DNA of 64,000 bases from Puccinia triticina. Lineage: Eukaryota > Basidiomycota > Pucciniomycetes > Pucciniales > Pucciniaceae. Below, in pieces: positions 62,949-64,000 of the stretch; position 1 is the stretch's first letter; every line of letters starts with the position of its first letter. The stretch spans positions 3,782,001 through 3,846,000 of the forward strand of contig NC_070566.1 in NCBI RefSeq assembly GCF_026914185.1, read 5' to 3'. The position numbers and the translations under genes are program-made. The notes under the pieces were generated by a model. That model was not told the origin of the DNA. It saw only the letters and a program-made list of their open reading frames with translations, and did not search any database.

Positions 62949-64000
62949 CTACATATCTTCTGTTTGGTTAAATGGGAATGGATTTTCGTGGAATTGTAAT
63001 GCTTCATCCTCTAAAACATCCTCCTCCTCTTGATCATCCGGTGTTTCAAACTCCATCATAACGGTTTCAACACCAATTAGTTTTCTCCATATTTCCTGGG
63101 AGTTCATGATTAATAAATCCCACTGCTCCTTGAGATTTTCTTCAGCTTCGTGTGCAGTTTCAACAAAGGGGCGACTCCATCTCAGCAGTTCCAAGCAGTG
63201 GCAATTCCACGACATCCAAAGACGACAGTGAGATTTGGCGAGGTTGCTGAAAATTGATTGGAGTACAGTCACAGGGAATCCATTCTCTGAACAGATTTGC
63301 TGCAATTGATCTTGTCCCTCTGAAGAAGGAACGACATGGCCTGTCTGATCTATCATAGACAAAGATGTAATGAAACTTCAGTTTGGATTTGAAGTTCGGC
63401 AAAAAATATGTGTACCCACAATCTTGTAACAGGGCACCAATATTGTCAATTTTCTTCGATTTTTCAATTGCCCATTGCATCCCCTGCCTCGCCTCCCTTG
63501 CAATTCGATGCAGCTCATCCTGGCAGTTAGTAACCTGAAGATATGCACGGATTCCATTTATTGTGTTCAAATCGACCGCCCACGGCTCAGACGGATGGTT
63601 TAGCGAGCCAAAATTCCAAAAAGGATTGTCGATCTCAAAAGCTTTGACATCATCTAAAGTCGGTGTCTCTAACAGGTTTTCAGGGGTGAAAGTTGAATTG
63701 TGATGATCTGCTCGGTTATTATATGCAACCAATTTCTTCCGCATAAGACACATCTTAGCATTCATCAGCTTTTTAAATCTGGCTTGGGCTCGAGTTCCTA
63801 AAGTGTTGTAAACTTTTGTCAGCTTGAATCCTTGTTGAGAGGTTGCTTGATAAGTTAAGCCCTACCGGATCCCCTTTGGTCCCACTTCCTTTGAATCTCA
63901 AGGACACCAACTTTGGCTTCGTAAAGTTTTGACTTGCTTATTTTAAGCTTGATCAAAGACCTTGTTTGTGGATCTACATCCAATACATACTTGTGAGTAA
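62949..64000 (-). pseudogene. KDZ-type transposase C-terminal region, frame-broken, extends off the window
   Basis: On the minus strand 64000-63860 reads KLYEAKVGVLEIQRKWDQRG, stops follow, and 63830-63160 reads NAKMCLMRKKLVAYNNRADHHN, IDNPFWNFG, HPSEPWAVDLNTINGIRAYL and DELHRIAREARQGMQWAI. This series resembles the conserved C-terminal part of KDZ (Kyakuja-Dileera-Zisupton) transposases abundant in rusts. A further frame, 63362-62949, continues with an acidic tail. Stops and a shift mark it as a pseudogene. Family assignment is from recalled motif pattern, not a search. Confidence 0.55.

Overview
The window reads as repeat-dense fungal nuclear DNA, most likely from a rust fungus (Pucciniales) or a related basidiomycete with a transposon-inflated genome. 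The evidence is short GT-AG introns of about 60-125 bp, Ty3/Gypsy and Copia LTR elements, MULE and probable KDZ-type transposase remnants, many minisatellites, and only a few single-copy genes. No bacterial operon, CRISPR array or prokaryotic signal is present. I ran no searches; family names rest on motifs I could read. || Layout. 1-20769 is a nest. A gag-like ORF (1-256 plus 8861-10242) is split by Ty3/Gypsy element A (257-8856). Just downstream, an LTR-like block (10170-10425) has a polypurine tract on one side and a primer-binding-like site on the other, followed by an RNase H remnant. That remnant is itself split by Ty3/Gypsy element B (10949-20636, minus strand). Both splits carry 4-bp duplications (ACGT, ACGG), and the interrupted reading frames resume exactly. 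Elements A and B are distant relatives. Both have a slippery T-TTT-TTA site at the end of gag with foldable RNA downstream, so Pol is probably made by -1 frameshifting. Element A has four mutually similar intron-like segments, a tRNA-Tyr-like antisense block at its primer-binding site, and an Asp-to-Asn change in the RT catalytic motif. Element B has near-identical LTRs, open gag and pol, an extra RRM-like ORF and an antisense ORF between pol and the 3' LTR. || 21235-25824 is a decayed third LTR element (C, minus strand), with a possible +1 frameshift site and coding remnants upstream of gag. 26715-27075 is a cluster of GGAGTGC/GCACTCC motifs. A MULE transposase pseudogene with a SWIM finger, acidic linker and OTU-like protease domain (27057-34530) is split by a decayed Copia element (27445-32371, TSD CTTCC). 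34.5-42.6 kb is mainly non-coding, with a foldback element at 38402-39939 and GACCGGTC minisatellites. || 42.8-52.7 kb is a gene island: a four-exon secreted trehalose-phosphatase-like protein lacking part of its catalytic motifs, a single-pass membrane protein ORF, an intact 2-oxoglutarate/Fe(II) oxygenase flanked by two related MITEs, and a two-exon 686-residue protein of unknown function. || 52.9-62.8 kb is repeats: a foldback with an internal minisatellite, LTR fragments of family C, a 21-bp tandem array, a 1.5-kb CCCAGCTC-type satellite containing a 1631-bp solo LTR (TSD ACCTA), and a palindromic minisatellite. The right end (62949-64000) carries the C-terminal part of a probable KDZ transposase pseudogene.
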